A DNA stretch of 64,000 nt from Corallium rubrum (GCA_964035015.1 OZ035997.1:14110536-14174535); one strand, 5' to 3'; shown: positions 33,817 through 47,720, counted from the stretch's first letter. The notes: generated by a model not told the origin, from the sequence alone. Program-made: numbers and translations.

Positions 33817-35442
33817 TATCGCTCTTGTTACTTGTGAAAGAACGATAAACCGGTGTAGAGTTTTGTGATGAAAGAAATACTGCAGTGAACCACAGCGAAC
33901 AGAGCAAGCTGAAAAGGTCTTCGTTTATATTAAAAGTTTCCGCTGACGATCTAAAGCATTCTATTGGTCACAATTCCCGCCACAAACGCCATCATGCATG
34001 CCGAACACAATGCATTGCTCGAGATATGTTCGAGAATGCTCGCGGATCAGTCGGGAATGGTCGAATTTGGGTTTGAGAATTTCGGGGTGCATTGCGTGTC
34101 CAGAGCAATTTCCAGGAAACTAAGATAATCCAAACGCCAAAGAATTCTAAAACTAATTAAAAATTTGATTGCAGTTGTGTTGGTTTGATTTGCAGGAAGT
34201 TCACAATTGTTGATGGCAGGAAGTTCACGACAATCTACAAGTAGTTTGTATATAGCCTTGCGGTTCTGGTGGTGTAGAGTCGGATGTTTTACTGATTTGG
34301 AACCGCGGTGATGGGTATTTTGCTGTTGCTGTTACTCTGCCACAACCAGTACCACAACTCATTTACAGTACGATCAATCATAATTATTTTGTAACTTATA
34401 TAGTAACCAAAACAGTGACGACGCCGATATGCGAATAATTATAAATTAAAACTAAATTAACATATCTTAAACTAGAAATATATTAACGCAACAAAATTAA
34501 GGCCTCGTCCGGTTTTAACATGCATTTTTGTAAATATAGCCCTCGTCCCGGCTCCCGATTAACCAATAAACAGAGCCCCCCAAAAAATTAGGAGATAGTT
34601 GGGTTTGTAGAGCGAGGTGGGCGAATTGATTGCCGTGAAACCTTTTCGAGTTCGTACACGACGACGCATGGAGGGAGAGTCTTGTAACGAGTTCGCACTT
34701 TTTTGCAATTGCATTTCTCAAAAGAAAAAATAATTTTAATTTTTTTTTTCTGTGTCTTTTTTCTTTTTTGCGGCAATTTTGATTCTGGTTTCATAAGCCT
34801 GCTAGTGCGTCATCACGTCATGGCTAGCCAATAGGAATAGACCTACCTGGCGGTTTATGCCAGTTATAGCATATATTGGATTTGGTTTTATTCAAAAGTT
34901 TAGATCAAAGGATCACTTGAATTAGATATTTTTACCACTTTAGCAAGAAAAATCCCCCCCCCCTGCGCAATGTTGTTCCTAATTGCAACAACCACTTTTG
35001 GTTTAATTTTCTGTGTTGAAATCAACATTGAAAGGGGGGATAAACAAAAAAACATTACATTTAACAAGACTGATGCGATTTTGTTGTTAAGTGTAACAAC
35101 CGTTTTGTCCAAGATTGCATGTAGGTGATGCAGATACACGTCACTGGAGTGCACATATCACTGTACTTTATACTACTAATTTTCCACTTTCCACTGTGGT
35201 CATTTTTCAACGTGATTATTTATCAGGTGCAGTGGCATGGTGGCAAGTTTTAGGCTGGGGTGGCCAGATTAGCTTTGGCGCCCCCTCCCCCCAAAAAAAA
35301 AAATTGAAAAAAAGAAAGAAAGACATTACTGTATCTGATAAATGGTCACATTTTTTGTTTTAAAATAACTCAAGTAGCAATATATAATATTACAACAAAC
35401 AACGCCACGCCAATGCGAGCACCAAAATAGCGCCAAACCTCT

Positions 35443-35520
35443 AGGGGGGTCCGGGGGCATGCTCCCCCAGAAAATTTTGAAAACTAGAGTCTCTGATATG
35501 CCATTTCCAGCATTTTGGAG
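35443..35520 (+). repeat. GGGGGCATGCTCCCCC-type repeat copy
   Basis: Same order of blocks as at 7697: GGGTCCGGGGGCATGCTCCC, GAAAATTTTGAAA, AGAGTCTCTGATATG and CCATTTCCAGCATTTT. Confidence 0.65.
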
Positions 35521-35749
35521 TGAGATTTTACAGAATTCTGAAGATTATAAAACTTCATAGAAAACACAAAAGATTACAGATTTCAGATCTTTATATCCCC
35601 CATTGAAGACCTAGCTATACAAAGGTTTATTTTGTTAAGTTTTGGCGCCCTTGCTAATTTTGGCGCCCCTTCTGCAACCCGAGCTGGGGGGGCCTTGGCC
35701 CCCCTGCCCCCCCCCCCCTGCCACCACGCCACGCACAGTGCACTGAGAC

Positions 35750-35923
35750 CCCGTTTACACGATGCTGGTACAATTTGAAAACGGAACAAAATCATGCCTG
35801 TATGCAAATACAGCATATAACATTTCATGTTATTAATTTTGTGCCGGTATCGTGTAAACGCAAGGCCTAAACGGCATGATTTTGTTCCGTTTTCAAATTG
35901 TACCGGCATATTGTGGAAACGGG
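35750..35923. repeat. hAT-like MITE with CCCGTTTACAC ends
   Basis: Arms CCCGTTTACACGATGCTGGT ... and complement, pairing through CAAAATCATGCC at the inner side. Flanks ACTGAGAC and TCTGAGAC form an 8-bp duplication with one mismatch. Confidence 0.75.
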
Positions 35924-36968
35924 TCTGAGACTTTTAAAGGCCTGACGCAGAGGTGGTTGGACAAGTACCACGTGAATATCTCGACCAATGAAATGGCTTG
36001 TTTTCTCATCGTTTGATCGGCTGAAAATTTTGCATTGGACTTAGAATACCGAATATTACGCTATTGTCATTCATTTTTTTTCTTTAAAAAAGCAGCGATA
36101 TCGTTTGATATATTGTTGGACTATCCATATCTGCAGGATTTTGCAAGGTAAATGTATTTTTCTACTTTATTTTGATGGTTTATGTAGGTCGTGTCGCCCT
36201 AAGCGAAGACCCAACTTCCGGTTTATCAACAATCTTCAAAGCAAAAAATCTCGAATTCCAACGGTTCGAATTCTCTAATTTTTGCGTAATAACTTGAACA
36301 AATGTCTAATCTTGGATTCTATCCAGACGACCCCCGGCGACCTCTCAACCGTTTTCGAGATATTCGCCTTTGAACCGACCATGGTATTTCGGCATTTGCT
36401 AAGATGGCGCCTAATAAATTTAAGAGGGCCTTTCGCCACTAAAGCTTGTTTTTTTCTCAAGAATTTTGGAAGTTTCCTAATATTTCGAGCTTTATTCTTT
36501 ACAGTAAGTGTAGAATGAGTGGTGGACAATTATTAAAGAGTAAAATTTGGTATTTGTCTGTTTTTATGGTCCAAAACGCTTGACCTCGCTGTATAAAAAC
36601 ACCATCATTCTGGAAAAAATGTATACATATCAGGCCTACATATATTCTGTAAATATTATTACAGAATGTACTGAACTTTCTTAAAGATCTGCTATATATG
36701 TATACAGGCCTGATATGTATAGATTTTTTTTTATATTAAATAACATTGTGTTCCATGACAGCATATGATTATTAAAATTGATGTGTGGATAATTATTTGT
36801 AGTTTATTGTTGTTGGTCATTGTTATTGTGAATAATATATTATAGTTGTAGTATTATTATTTTTTTTTGCTAATTTGTTATAATTTGTTGTTGTTGTTGT
36901 TGTTGTTGTTGTTCGTATTGTTTTTTAGTATACAAATATTTATTATAGGACTTTAGCCAAGTGTGTGT

Positions 36969-36999
<31 letters not shown>

Positions 37000-38614
37000 G
37001 GGCATGTGCCCTTGTGTCCACCCCTTGATTTGTACACCCATGAAGTGAATACAATAGTTAGCCATTGGCTGTACAGTCAACTTTTAAGACACAAAAAGGT
37101 TAATAATTCCATCTCACTTCCTATTTTTTACAGGAAGTGAAGAGATACAGTACAGATGTCAGTGTTGGAATAACTTGCCTGGGCACAAGCACCGATCTGA
37201 ACAGGATTTTTATGATTATAAATTGATGGATTCTCTTTTGCCAAATAACATTCAAATATGTAGTTTGATGTTTTGCATGTTATCAGTTGTATAATTACAT
37301 AACAATGCATAATTGTGGATATAACTAATAAAATTTTAACAGAGGTATTATCTCTCACGTAGTATACAATTCGAATGCTGTGTCTCAAAGCCTAATTAAA
37401 TGCCTGGATATTATTCATCCCTTTGCCTTTGAGTGCTACTGCATGTACATACTGATAGACAGTGAACTCTGTCTAAGACAGACACCCTTGGGCTGGACTT
37501 TGTCTGTCTTATAGTTCATTTTATTGGACTTTGCCTGTCTTATAGTTTGATTACCCATTCACTTTTCTGATGCCCTCTCTAAAGTTGATGTTTTCTTGGC
37601 AGGGGGTGGTGGTGGGGTGGGGGGTGGTGGTGGGGGGGGGTTGGTGGTGGTGCTTGACTGCAAAAATGTAAGATCAATATTGAGCAACATTTTAATTTTA
37701 TTCAAGTTCCTTATTTACATACATATATATTTAGGATACAGGAAATACACTTTATTTGATAAAATATGAATATTTGAACATTTGACCAGTAAAATACCAA
37801 GTGGTCCAAGTTTATCAATAGATTCTGGAGGCAATTCAATAAATTATCTTGATGTTGGATTTTGAATTAACCTTAATACAAAGAAAAATACAAGATAGTT
37901 ATATTGAATAATAAATTTTAGGCTAGCTTTATTCACAACTTTATAAAATTTGGGACACAAGTAAGCTGAAGTATGAAGGAAGAGGGAAATCATAAACCAC
38001 TAAACAACAAATAATGTTGATTTCTCAAATCTCACCCCACGCTTTTCTCCAGTTGTAACGAATCACACGTTGCACCGCACAACCAAATCATCCTTCATTG
38101 TAAATATCTAAATTCATTTCTGATTTGTTCCATTATCTGTAACATAAAATGCGTCGAATCCGAACAGGATTGGGTAGTCCTTGAAAACTATCTTGAATGC
38201 CCATCCGCCATTGTCATGAATATACGCCAAATAAAGCACAATCTGATCATATTAATTGTGTATGATCGTCACGGATTGTTCTCGTATTCTCCTGCCCATC
38301 AGATTTATAAATTGTGGATCAACTGTGACGAGTTTTCAACAGTTTTTGTGCATCTAGTCCACAGGGGAGAGTTCATTCCTCGTCTGCGGTCAGATGCAAA
38401 TGAATCGATTTTAGCGTTAGGACCATGATGCTTTGCGTGACTTGTCCAACCTCCTCTGGGCCTGACGCGACATTAGGTCTGAGATCGGGTGAATATTTTC
38501 CTTTTTTCCGGTCAATCTGTAGCAAACCAATGAAAAGCGGTTTTGTCACGTGTCTTCTTCAGGTGTACAATTTTGACTTTTGAGGAAGACAGGAAGTGTT
38601 GAAGATGGTTTTTC

Positions 38615-41600
38615 ATGACGATGAACGGTTATCAGAGTGAAAGCGAAGATAACTCACCGAAACCTCATCAAATTTGCTGCTTAGTGGAAGACAAGGAGAG
38701 GTGTAAAAGGTTCGCAGGGAATGCTTGCTACTCAAAAAGGATTCAAAAAACTGTAGCTCAAAAGAAGTTAAAACTCGCATCTGCAGATAACGTAAGAACC
38801 TTATAAAAGTTGAAAATTGTTTTGTCAGGGGTTGCCATCTAGATTTCAAAGTACAATGCAAGTTCTCATTTATTTTATAGCCTGGACATATCTATATCTG
38901 CGATTATCATAAGAACATGATACAAAGTGTGCGAAGTAAACGAAAAAGAAAGGAATCAGAAGATGAGAGCGAAGTCCAAGAAGTAAGTCCGGCAAATATT
39001 ATTACCGGCATGGCGGCATCAAACCATTGAACTCTCTAAAGTGTAAAAGTATCTCATTATCACATCATCTGAGCAATGCAGAGAATTTTATTAACGATAT
39101 ATATAAAGTAATGTTATATATATAAATATATATATATAAATATATATATAAATTAAGGTTTAATTTCACATTGAAGCTTTTTTTGCAATTAATTGTTTGC
39201 GTTCAAATATTACTGTAAGGGTGTAAAATCAAAAGTGTATCGCAACTTAAAATATATTTTCTGTTTTCAAGGTTGATGTAGGACAGCTCCAAGTCAGTAC
39301 ATTAAGAAGGTACAAGAGGCATTTTAAACTTCAAACAAGACCAGGTATCAACAAAGCTCAGTTGGTTGAGGTAAGTTCTGAGGCCGGCTGCTGATATTTT
39401 TCTCCCATCGGCACTTTTACAACCACTGAATGATGGTGTTTATAGGGGATGGGGGGGGAGTACTCTAGTGGATTCATGGTAGGGGGTACCATTGACCCTA
39501 ACCCTCCAGACTAAGACAAGATGGGAAAATGGTACCCTATTGTAGACCAGAAGAAAGAAAAATGTTCCCTACACCAGGAAGAAACAAGAGGAGAGTGATA
39601 AAAAGAGCTCGCAAAAGTAGCAAGGTGCTCTAAAAAGAGCACCTGGGAAAATATTAGCTAAAAGCTATTATTATATATTCAAACTTTATTCCCATTCGTG
39701 ATTGGCCAAAACGCCCCCACTAATTCTCCGTATCTGGAAGCTGACGCATTATTTCAGGTGCTGATGTGATCAGCATGCAATAATACCTTGTTTTGGATTG
39801 AACTTCGATCCAAAACAAGGTATTATTGCACGCTGTCGAACCCAAGCCCCCAGCGTGGTTGGCAGCTTGCTAAAAATCCTGCCAAAACTAAATATTTTTG
39901 AAGAGTAAACAAAATGGCTTTTAACCGGTTTCCATAGTTAAATGAAGAAGAATATATAATATATATAATAAAACAATTATTGGATTTGGTTTTCGCATGA
40001 TATCGAGAATTATCAAACCTCGTCCTTGATAATTCTCGATATCATGCTCAACCTCAATGATTCAATAATTGTTTAATAGTTAACACTTAATAATAATAAT
40101 CTTTATTTCATGTGGGTTTTAAACCTAGTAAGCCTTAGCTTATCTTCCCTAGGGCCCACTTAGCACTTGAACAGTGGAAAGATTATACAATATACAGTAT
40201 ATAGGTATATTAAACATTCTAAACAAATACAACATTTTCTTTTATTATAAAACTTTTTAAGGTACTAAATTAAAAAACTTAAACACATGAAGTGTAGTGT
40301 TATATACCAACTTAAATATATGAAGTGTATAGACTCACTGTTATTACTATATGTCTATATAGTTTATCTTAACTCAGCTATGCATATGTTGTGAACTTGT
40401 TTCCTTTGTAACCACTCGATGACACCATCAGGACACTGACCTATATTAATAACTGGACTGTGGGTGCTGGCCAAAAATGTGTCCCCATTTTCACTTTCAA
40501 AATGGCAGCATTTATAGGTCCTTCTGCTAATGGTAGTGACCACTGACATGTACTTATCACAGGAAGTAATATTTATATGTAAATACAAAGTGATTTCTTA
40601 CTTTATTAATAACTCGTTCCTGTGCAAGGGCTTCCCCAGAGGTGAATAAAATTGTCTGGCATTAGCCAGAATAAAATACTATTTAAAGACCAATTTGGAC
40701 AGGAAAGAGTTACAGAGATAGTTTATAAATCATTCCTGTCCGAGGGCTTCCCCAGAGGTGAATAAAATTGTCTGGGGTTAGCTGGGACGTTGGCCAGGAT
40801 GATATTATGCTGACTTGGCAAACATTCTGACAGAAAATTCAACAAAGTTTGCCTAGTCCTTCTACTCCGAATGTTTTCTCATGAAATAATCCACTGTAGA
40901 AGTTATAAAATGTATTGGCAGAAAGATAATTCACCTTGCTACAACATACGTACAGTTTATCCAACCAAATAGGGGGTTAATTATTTATATGGAGGCGAGC
41001 CAGCCCAGGTACCTGGGCTGGCCTGCTTTGCCGAGATTGTGCTTGTGCTATTATGTCTTGTTAATAGACGACTTTCAGGCTCATGCGCAGTAGCAACTTT
41101 ACTTCAAATTTTCATCGGAGGTAAAAACAACTGTTTTAGCTGGAAAGATCATATTAAAAATAGTAAAAGTGCAAAGTTTAAAATAAATCGGACAAATAGT
41201 GCGAAAGCTACGCTCTTCGGAAGTTTTGCTCTCCACTAGGGATTTAATAGGGATTTTGGCTTGGCGTGCAACTCCCACCCGCCAAGCCAAAATTCCTATT
41301 AAATCACTAATAAATCCCTGTTGAAATGGTCAACTTTCCGCTTGTGAAACTTTTTCCATTTGTTAAGCAATTCGTTTCAAACTTTGCACTTCTACTATTC
41401 TCAATATGCTCGTTCCAGCTAAAAGAGTTGTTTTTATCTCCGACGAAAATTTGAATATTTGTTGCTACTGCGCATGATCGTGAAAGTCGTCTATTAATTA
41501 ATTTTCATCTTGTGTTTATATGAGAGCCAAGCCAGCCTACCTAGCTGAGATCTCGCTTTGTGAGACCAAGATTGTGGTTACCTAGGCTGGGTTTTCCCCA

Positions 41601-43857
41601 TGTAAACACAATTGACTGGGCTGGCATTAATAAAAGCTTCGTGCACACGACAAAATTTGTTTTTATCATCTTTTTCTCAACATATTAACAATTCACAAGT
41701 TCTGCTTTTTCATGTACAGTTCACATTTAAAACAATGATATTTTGTGTCTAATACCAGAACTGATAAATTATGTAAGGTGAGCTAGCTGGGCTGACTAAC
41801 TTGGATGTTCTTTATTAAAACCAGATGTTCTTTACTAACCATGCAACATTGCAATATTGACAGCAATGTTCTTTTGCAAACAGTGCACGGTGACTCCTTG
41901 GCAAGTTGCTCAAAACTCCCATTTTAAATATCGAATTTCACATGACATGAAGTTTACTTAATAGAGTTAATTGTTTTGACTTTCAATAGAACTTGCATCA
42001 CTAACTTCACATTATGTGAAGTTCGATATTTAAAATGTAAATTTTTAGCAACTTGCTGAAAAGTCCCATTGTCAATATTGAAAAGTCCCGTTGTCAATAT
42101 TGCAAGGTCACATGGGAGAGGACACCCAGTTTGACTGCAAACACTAGATTTTTAAGATGGTGGGTGCTCTTCTGGTCAACCAACCAATTTGGCCATTTCC
42201 TATCCCTGTGTTCCCGGAAGGCTAATTTAGCACTTAACCTTTTATCGCCCAACAATGTCTTTAGTATTTTACTCTGGCTAACACCAGAATGATTTTACTT
42301 GTCAATGGAGTGGCTACTGGGTGATAAAGGGTTAATATGAACATCGAAAGTTCAATAATAGAAATTTGTTTGCCAACAGTCTGTTAGTAAGAATTGCTGT
42401 ATGTCATTTGCTGACTGATGTACAGTGTACACCATTTCCTTAAAGCAAATTTATCATTTTACACCAGCCAAGCAAAGCTTTTGTGTGTCCTGGTGCTGGC
42501 CTTTCTGTCCACCACATATGTGTGGTGGGAGGCCCTTAGAATGCAGAATATGTAGTAGAGTGAGGTGGTTTCAAAAATGAACTGAAAACCGAAAAAAACC
42601 CCGATAAAACCTACATAACCGATCTTCTGCGCTTTGGGCCTTCGTAATGCTAATGACATATTATACTTGATGGCACCTGTAAATATAAATGAAGGAAGAA
42701 TATTCCTGGAAGAAAACCAACTTTGGTGTGCTCCTTAGTTTGATCCAACTTCTGGATATCGGATTCCCGGTTTACTGAAAGACAGCCTCACCGTACAGAA
42801 TAGACGCACCTAAGGGGATCAATTCAGGTATACAGCCATGTCCTCCCACCACCAGTGAAGTTGTATACTTGAATGAGGATTCAAATATAAGCCCCTCAAT
42901 AAAGAAGTTATAAATGTCACTGAACAATTCCAGCTAGTTTTTTGCTAGAAAAATGCTGAACATAATCTTTTTATTGAATTTGTGAGGAGCATTGGCCTGA
43001 GTTGCAGCATGATTTGCATCTTGGGATAGCAAGCATGGTGTAAGAACTTAGCAATGACTGCAATAATTTGATTTTGGAAAGAATATTATTGTCATTCCCC
43101 CTACCTACGCTTTTGTCAAGATAAATAGGAAACTCAGGGGTTTTTTTGACCCAGTGTAAAAATTAACTAACTTTTGTTGTTTGTGTTGGTTCCAAAAGGA
43201 ACCAGTGTAATTAATATTTAAGCATCTTCGATTGCATATTAAATAAGAAAATCTGAATTAAGAAAACATGTCTTCCTTATTAGCTAATCATTTCCAAGTA
43301 ATTTTGCCATCTATATTATTACATCTAGTTCAATAATTTTACACTATGAGCTGTATACCATAAAGGCCTGGCCTTATACAATTTCGTATTGGGTTTTGTG
43401 TGGCCCCGCTTATACATGGGGGGCTTATATTCGGGGAATGAACTGCTAAGAAGTAAGTTGAGACTAACATACGGCATTATCAATATACGTTTATACATTA
43501 TCAATATCCGTAAGATTACATCACTAGTAAGGGACTAAGGGTATGGGGGATGGGGTGGATAAACGTTTATTTTTAGAGGGAGGCTTATATCCAGGGGGGC
43601 TTATAACCGGAATATAATTTTTGTTGTATATTTTGCAATTTGCATATCACAAAAGCTTAATTGCAAAAGCTTATCACCTCATTTTTGTTGTTGATGCATG
43701 GTGGTAAAGACTGACATTTGATTGTTTGTGTTACTAGACAGTCACAAGACACTTCAAGACAATTTCTGCACCAGAAAAGGAAACAATCACGTACTTCATA
43801 TATATGGCAAAATCACGGAAAAGTAAACTTGATCAGAAATTACCAGAGACAAACTAA
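38615..43857 (+). CDS. SAP30L: Sin3-histone deacetylase subunit SAP30/SAP30L, complete spliced gene
   Basis: Exons 38615-38791, 38881-38982, 39272-39370 and 43738-43857 (TAA), all phase 0, give 165 residues; vertebrate SAP30L is about 183. Seen: [20 protein letters not shown] and IYICDYHKN supply the three Cys and one His of the SAP30 zinc finger; next a basic run SVRSKRKRK, an acidic stretch, then the Sin3-binding part [32 protein letters not shown] and [12 protein letters not shown]. Known role: nuclear adaptor that stabilises the Sin3A-HDAC corepressor; the finger and basic run bind DNA and phosphoinositides. Start: the Met at 38621 (MNGYQSE) aligns with the family start, with Met 38615 two codons upstream in frame. 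A short out-of-frame upstream ORF begins at 38604. The last intron is 4.4 kb of repeats. SAP30 itself is the alternative symbol. Confidence 0.92.
39772..40075. repeat. Two adjacent hairpin elements in SAP30 intron 3
   Basis: First: AATAATACCTTGTTTTGGAT and complement at about 39779-39830 around GAACTTCG. Second: ATGATATCGAGAATTATCAA and complement at about 39998-40045, with outer ACAATTATTG/CAATAATTGT. Confidence 0.65.
40085..40260 (-). mobile_element. LINE 3' end with (ATT)n tail
   Basis: Minus strand reads GTGGGCCCTAGGGAAGATAA, then ACATGAAATAAAGATT followed by ATT repeats. Such tails are typical of CR1/L2-type LINE ends. No coding part. Confidence 0.5.
41061..41497. mobile_element. TTAA-flanked fold-back element nested in another repeat
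   Basis: Ends TAGACGACTTTCA and complement, each bordered by TTAA. The arms also share CATGCGCAGTAGCAAC and TTTTAGCTGGAA. Flanking pieces 40990-41050 and 41520-41640 both carry GAGCCAGCC..-like palindromic sequence of another element. Confidence 0.7.
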
Positions 43858-43872
43858 ATTATTTGGTGTCTA

Positions 43873-44146
43873 CCGTAGAATCCCGCTTATAAGCCACGCG
43901 CTTATAACTGGGGGGGGGGGGGGGCTTACGGACAAACTATGTTGGCACTTTACTGCTCAACGTTTTGCTTAATATCGCAAGTGCAAAAACGGTAATGATT
44001 TTTACTATAAAAGGTGCTAATGGCAAGGTGGGCTTATATCCGGGAGGGCGTATAACCGGATGTATCTTCTGTTACCATACAGATGGGGCCATAACCGTCT
44101 ATAACCGGGGGCTTATAACCGGAGGCTTATAAGCGGGATTCTACGG
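43873..44146. repeat. TA-flanked MITE in the presumed SAP30 3' UTR
   Basis: Ends CCGTAGAATCCCGCTTATAA and complement, flanked by TA on both sides as for Tc1/mariner relatives. The inside holds several GGCTTATAACCGG-like copies and a G run. It starts 13 bp after the SAP30 stop codon. Confidence 0.75.
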
Positions 44147-44259
44147 TATATCATGTGTTAATGTACATATAGCAGGTTGTTTTACCAGTCAGTATAAGTT
44201 CACTTTTGTTTGTCTATATAGTTTGATAGTTATTAAAATACATGTATCAAAATAATATA

Positions 44260-44395
44260 CACTTAATGTCTGCTCCTGAGGGAAACAGTTTTGTTTTCCC
44301 GAGAGTCTAAGTGTTTCCCGAGACGAAGTCGAGGGAAACATCGAGACTCGAGGGAAAACAAAACTAACTGTTTCCCAAGGGATCAGACATTAAGT
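44260..44395. repeat. Palindromic MITE with CACTTAATGTCTG ends
   Basis: CACTTAATGTCTG and complement close the element. Inner arms carry GAGGGAAACAGTTTTGTTTT and GTTTCCCGAGACGAAGTCG. Confidence 0.75.
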
Positions 44396-44863
44396 GCTTT
44401 GTATGTAGCTTGAGCTTCGCTGAATAATTTCGACGTTTATCGGGGAAAGTACACAAAAGACAAACTCTAAAACTTACCAAAACATCATAACCAAACAAAT
44501 ATGAGTATCAGAACAAAAGAACAGAACAGTTACAGCAATACATTTACCCAATTAATCGGAGACCTATAAATATTCTTTATTTCGTACCAAACAAGCTTTT
44601 GTTTATAAGATACCGTGAAGAGTTCGAAGTTCTAGTGGGCAACAATTGAAAACTTATTGACCGAGCAGGCAATATGTTCTCAATTGTTGCCCGCTCTGTA
44701 TACATTGAAATTTAGTTAAGGTCATGTGACTACAACCAACCAATGACAGTCATCGTTGTATCCAGTGAAACTCTAGCTATATAACATTGACATATGCTTG
44801 TATAGGTTATAAGCTGATTTTTGTATAGAAATAACATTAAGCAGAAGATAAATAAACTGAATC

Positions 44864-44896
44864 ATGTCCTTGATTGCAATGCTTGCTGTTTGCTTT
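44864..44896 (+). CDS. Possible first exon of a secreted protein (speculative)
   Basis: A TATATAA at 44778-44784 is followed about 80 bp later by ATG TCC TTG ATT GCA ATG and a hydrophobic 11-codon frame (MSLIAMLAVCF) that ends at a strong GTAAGT donor. No downstream exon could be tied to it, so it may be chance. Confidence 0.2.
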
Positions 44897-45675
44897 GTAA
44901 GTTTTTATGTCAATTTTAGTTTTTACAGTACGTTTATCAGTCACAGTATCTTTATGAGTATTTTTACTGGTTTGCATATAGTAGCTTAAGGTCTTCGTTA
45001 AGGTTTGCAGGGTCATTTCTGTAAAGCGCTCTCTGAGTCTCGATTCGCCAGAATTTATGCCACAGGAATAAAATAGATATCGCTAGAACGCTTATTAATT
45101 TGTAGAATACAATGGTGTCTTTGATTTTGCTATAGACACAAACTAATAATAGTTAATGTGAATTTCTTAATTAAAACCAGAGGGCTTCACTCGGGGAGAC
45201 TCAAGTAAAAAGCGTTTTATTTTGTTCAAAATCTTTTTTTTCCAGTTTAATTCCTAGATAAATTACCAGCAAAACGGTGTCAGCTGCTTTTGATTTGTCG
45301 AGTTTTGCCGATTTTATTGGCGACCAAAGTTGAAAATGCTGTTTTCCGACCAACATTCCGACAAAGTAAGTCATAAAATCGAAACCAGGCAACAAATAAA
45401 AAAACGCGGACACCGTTTTGCTGGAAATTTATCTCGGAATCGAACTGCGAAAACATTTTTTGAACAAACTGAAACGCTTTGTTCGTAAGTCGCCCCGAGT
45501 GAAACCTTCTGGGTTTACTTGAAAAATGTGCAACTATTATTGGCTTGTGTTTATCGCAAAATCAAGTACAACACTGTATTCTAGGATAAATTCTAACGAA
45601 TTGAGAGCGCTTTACCGAAATGACCCTGCAAACCTAAATGAAGGTCTTAACTCCGCCAAGAGGTTATTTTTTCAC

Positions 45676-45866
<191 letters not shown>

Positions 45867-47269
45867 TCGCCAGGATATTTCACAAAGTACTGCACAGGTT
45901 GTCATGAAAGTTTGAGGAAATGTTGATCATATCCCGCTGGCGGAAGTATGCGGTCTCTGAGTTCCTCTTGTTGTTTTATGTAATCTTAGCCAAGTTTTAA
46001 TACATTATCTTTGTTTCCTCTGCCAAAAAAGTAAAGAAAACTCACTTGTTATTAAATTAGGAATATGTACCTTGACATTTGTCACTGCAAAAGGATGTAA
46101 AAGCTGAAGTCTTTGTTCTATCTTTTTGTTCGCCTTTATGCATTTTTGTGCACGGTGCACGGTCACTGAACACATTGTATTTTAGTACAATGAACGAATT
46201 ATCCAATAGTAACGTTTCAGTTCAATCGCTCAACCGTGCTATTTAATATTAACAAGACTGCTCAGGCGTTCACTCGGGCTACTGATTTCTGCAAATATTG
46301 GCGCAGCCTTCGCACATCTAGAAAACCTGAGGAACAGCGTGCGCATATATTAAGTGTTTGTTAAAAAGTACAAAACTAGAACCACCCGAGCACTCGACAC
46401 AAATTCTCTGTATATGGTCTTATATGAAGTACTTGGTTCCATGAAGCGATTTGGTGTAAACAACAACTCAATAATAAATGTCAGACTTGATCCAAGTCTA
46501 TAGTAAATGGTGTTATACAATAACCAAGGTTAACAACAAGGTAACCACGTGTTGCGTCACAAAGCGGCAGGAAATGGGGGGAGCCTAGACTGAGGGCTTA
46601 GCATGATACTCGTCATCATATTCCTGCGTAGTGAGCTCGAAAAAACCGGCTGCTACGAAGGCTACCCAAATATAGGCTTTTCATTAAGTTGGTTGATTGC
46701 TGGTTGCATGCCACCATTAATCTCTTTGAAAATCCACCATAGCAAAAAAGATAGCGGCTGTAGGTTTTACCTTGATTCTTTACGATCTCACATGAGATCT
46801 GAGAAGTGCAAGACATTCTTTGACACGTCAACGTAATTAAGTTTAACAGACAACAGCTTTTTTTAGCCAATGAATCAGTTTAGTAATGGTTGCAGCTCTG
46901 TCTTACGATCTTTCTTCAAGAAATAGTTTTCGCTGGGCGCAAAGGATTGTGCATGGTAAAACGGGTACACGCCTCCATCTTTCTGCTGCGGTGGATTCCG
47001 GAATGGTAAGATGACGTCACATCCGTCTTATAATGCCAGAACAACGACATTGCTCACCAACCTCGTACCCAGGGTCTGTTCAACCCGCATGTTCCTTTTT
47101 GTATAGACCACTTTCATAAAGGCATTCACTTTAAATATTCTTTTATGTGCATATAAATGAGCCTTTTTGGCCTCGTTAGGAAGCAAAGTTATTTTGAATT
47201 GCAGACACACAAACGAGGCCAGAAATTAGGCTGATTAAGATATACATAAAAATTATTTAAATTAGGGGG

Positions 47270-47720
47270 TGATTGCATGGACCGGGCTGAGTTTATGAAA
47301 CGATTACCGATGCAGCGGGCTAGCCCGGTAAGCCGGGATGATCTGATTTCAGACCGAAATTCGCAATTTCTGTCAAGTAAATAAGGGCAAAGTTACGTCA
47401 GTATTACTTCAGTTAACACTAATTAGTCTTATTTATGTCAACGCAATCTTTTGTAAGCCAATCGTTAATAAAAAGATTGTTATAGTCTTAGCTAACCCAC
47501 GAAAGCGTCTTCACGAAGACTATAGTTTTATTAAGTCTTCGCTAAAACACGCGAACAACGTTTTGATGTTCTATTTCAGCTCCTTTCACACAGTCAAGTA
47601 AACGAATGTGTATCGAAGCGAGTTCAACAGTTTTTCAGCCCGCTTCGCCGGGATGAAACGATTACCTGGACATTTTCATCCCGGTTAACCGGGCCAGCCC
47701 AGTCCATGTATAATCACCCC
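47270..47720. mobile_element. Fold-back element with GGGGTGATTGCATGGAC ends
   Basis: Outer arms GGGGTGATTGCATGGACCGG and a near complement (CCAGCCCAGTCCATGTATAA), and GAAACGATTACC near both ends. Central sequence of about 300 bp is unrelated. No clear duplication at the flanks. Confidence 0.6.

Larger units (their letters stand above)
33817..38614. other. Divergent intergenic region between HMGB and SAP30
   Basis: Contains both promoters at its ends. Inside: the GCATTTCCTGCATT repeat copy at 35443-35520, C-rich runs at 34956 and 35701, the MITE at 35750-35923, (TTG)n at 36884-36913, (GT)n followed by G(20) at 36961-37002, and a GGT-rich stretch at 37600-37650. No exon with coding character was recognised in 34100-38500. 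Confidence 0.6.

Noticed and set aside
46603..46836. Cys-containing 77-codon frame considered as a later exon for the 44864 start
   Set aside because: No acceptor in the right phase and no family resemblance; likely chance.
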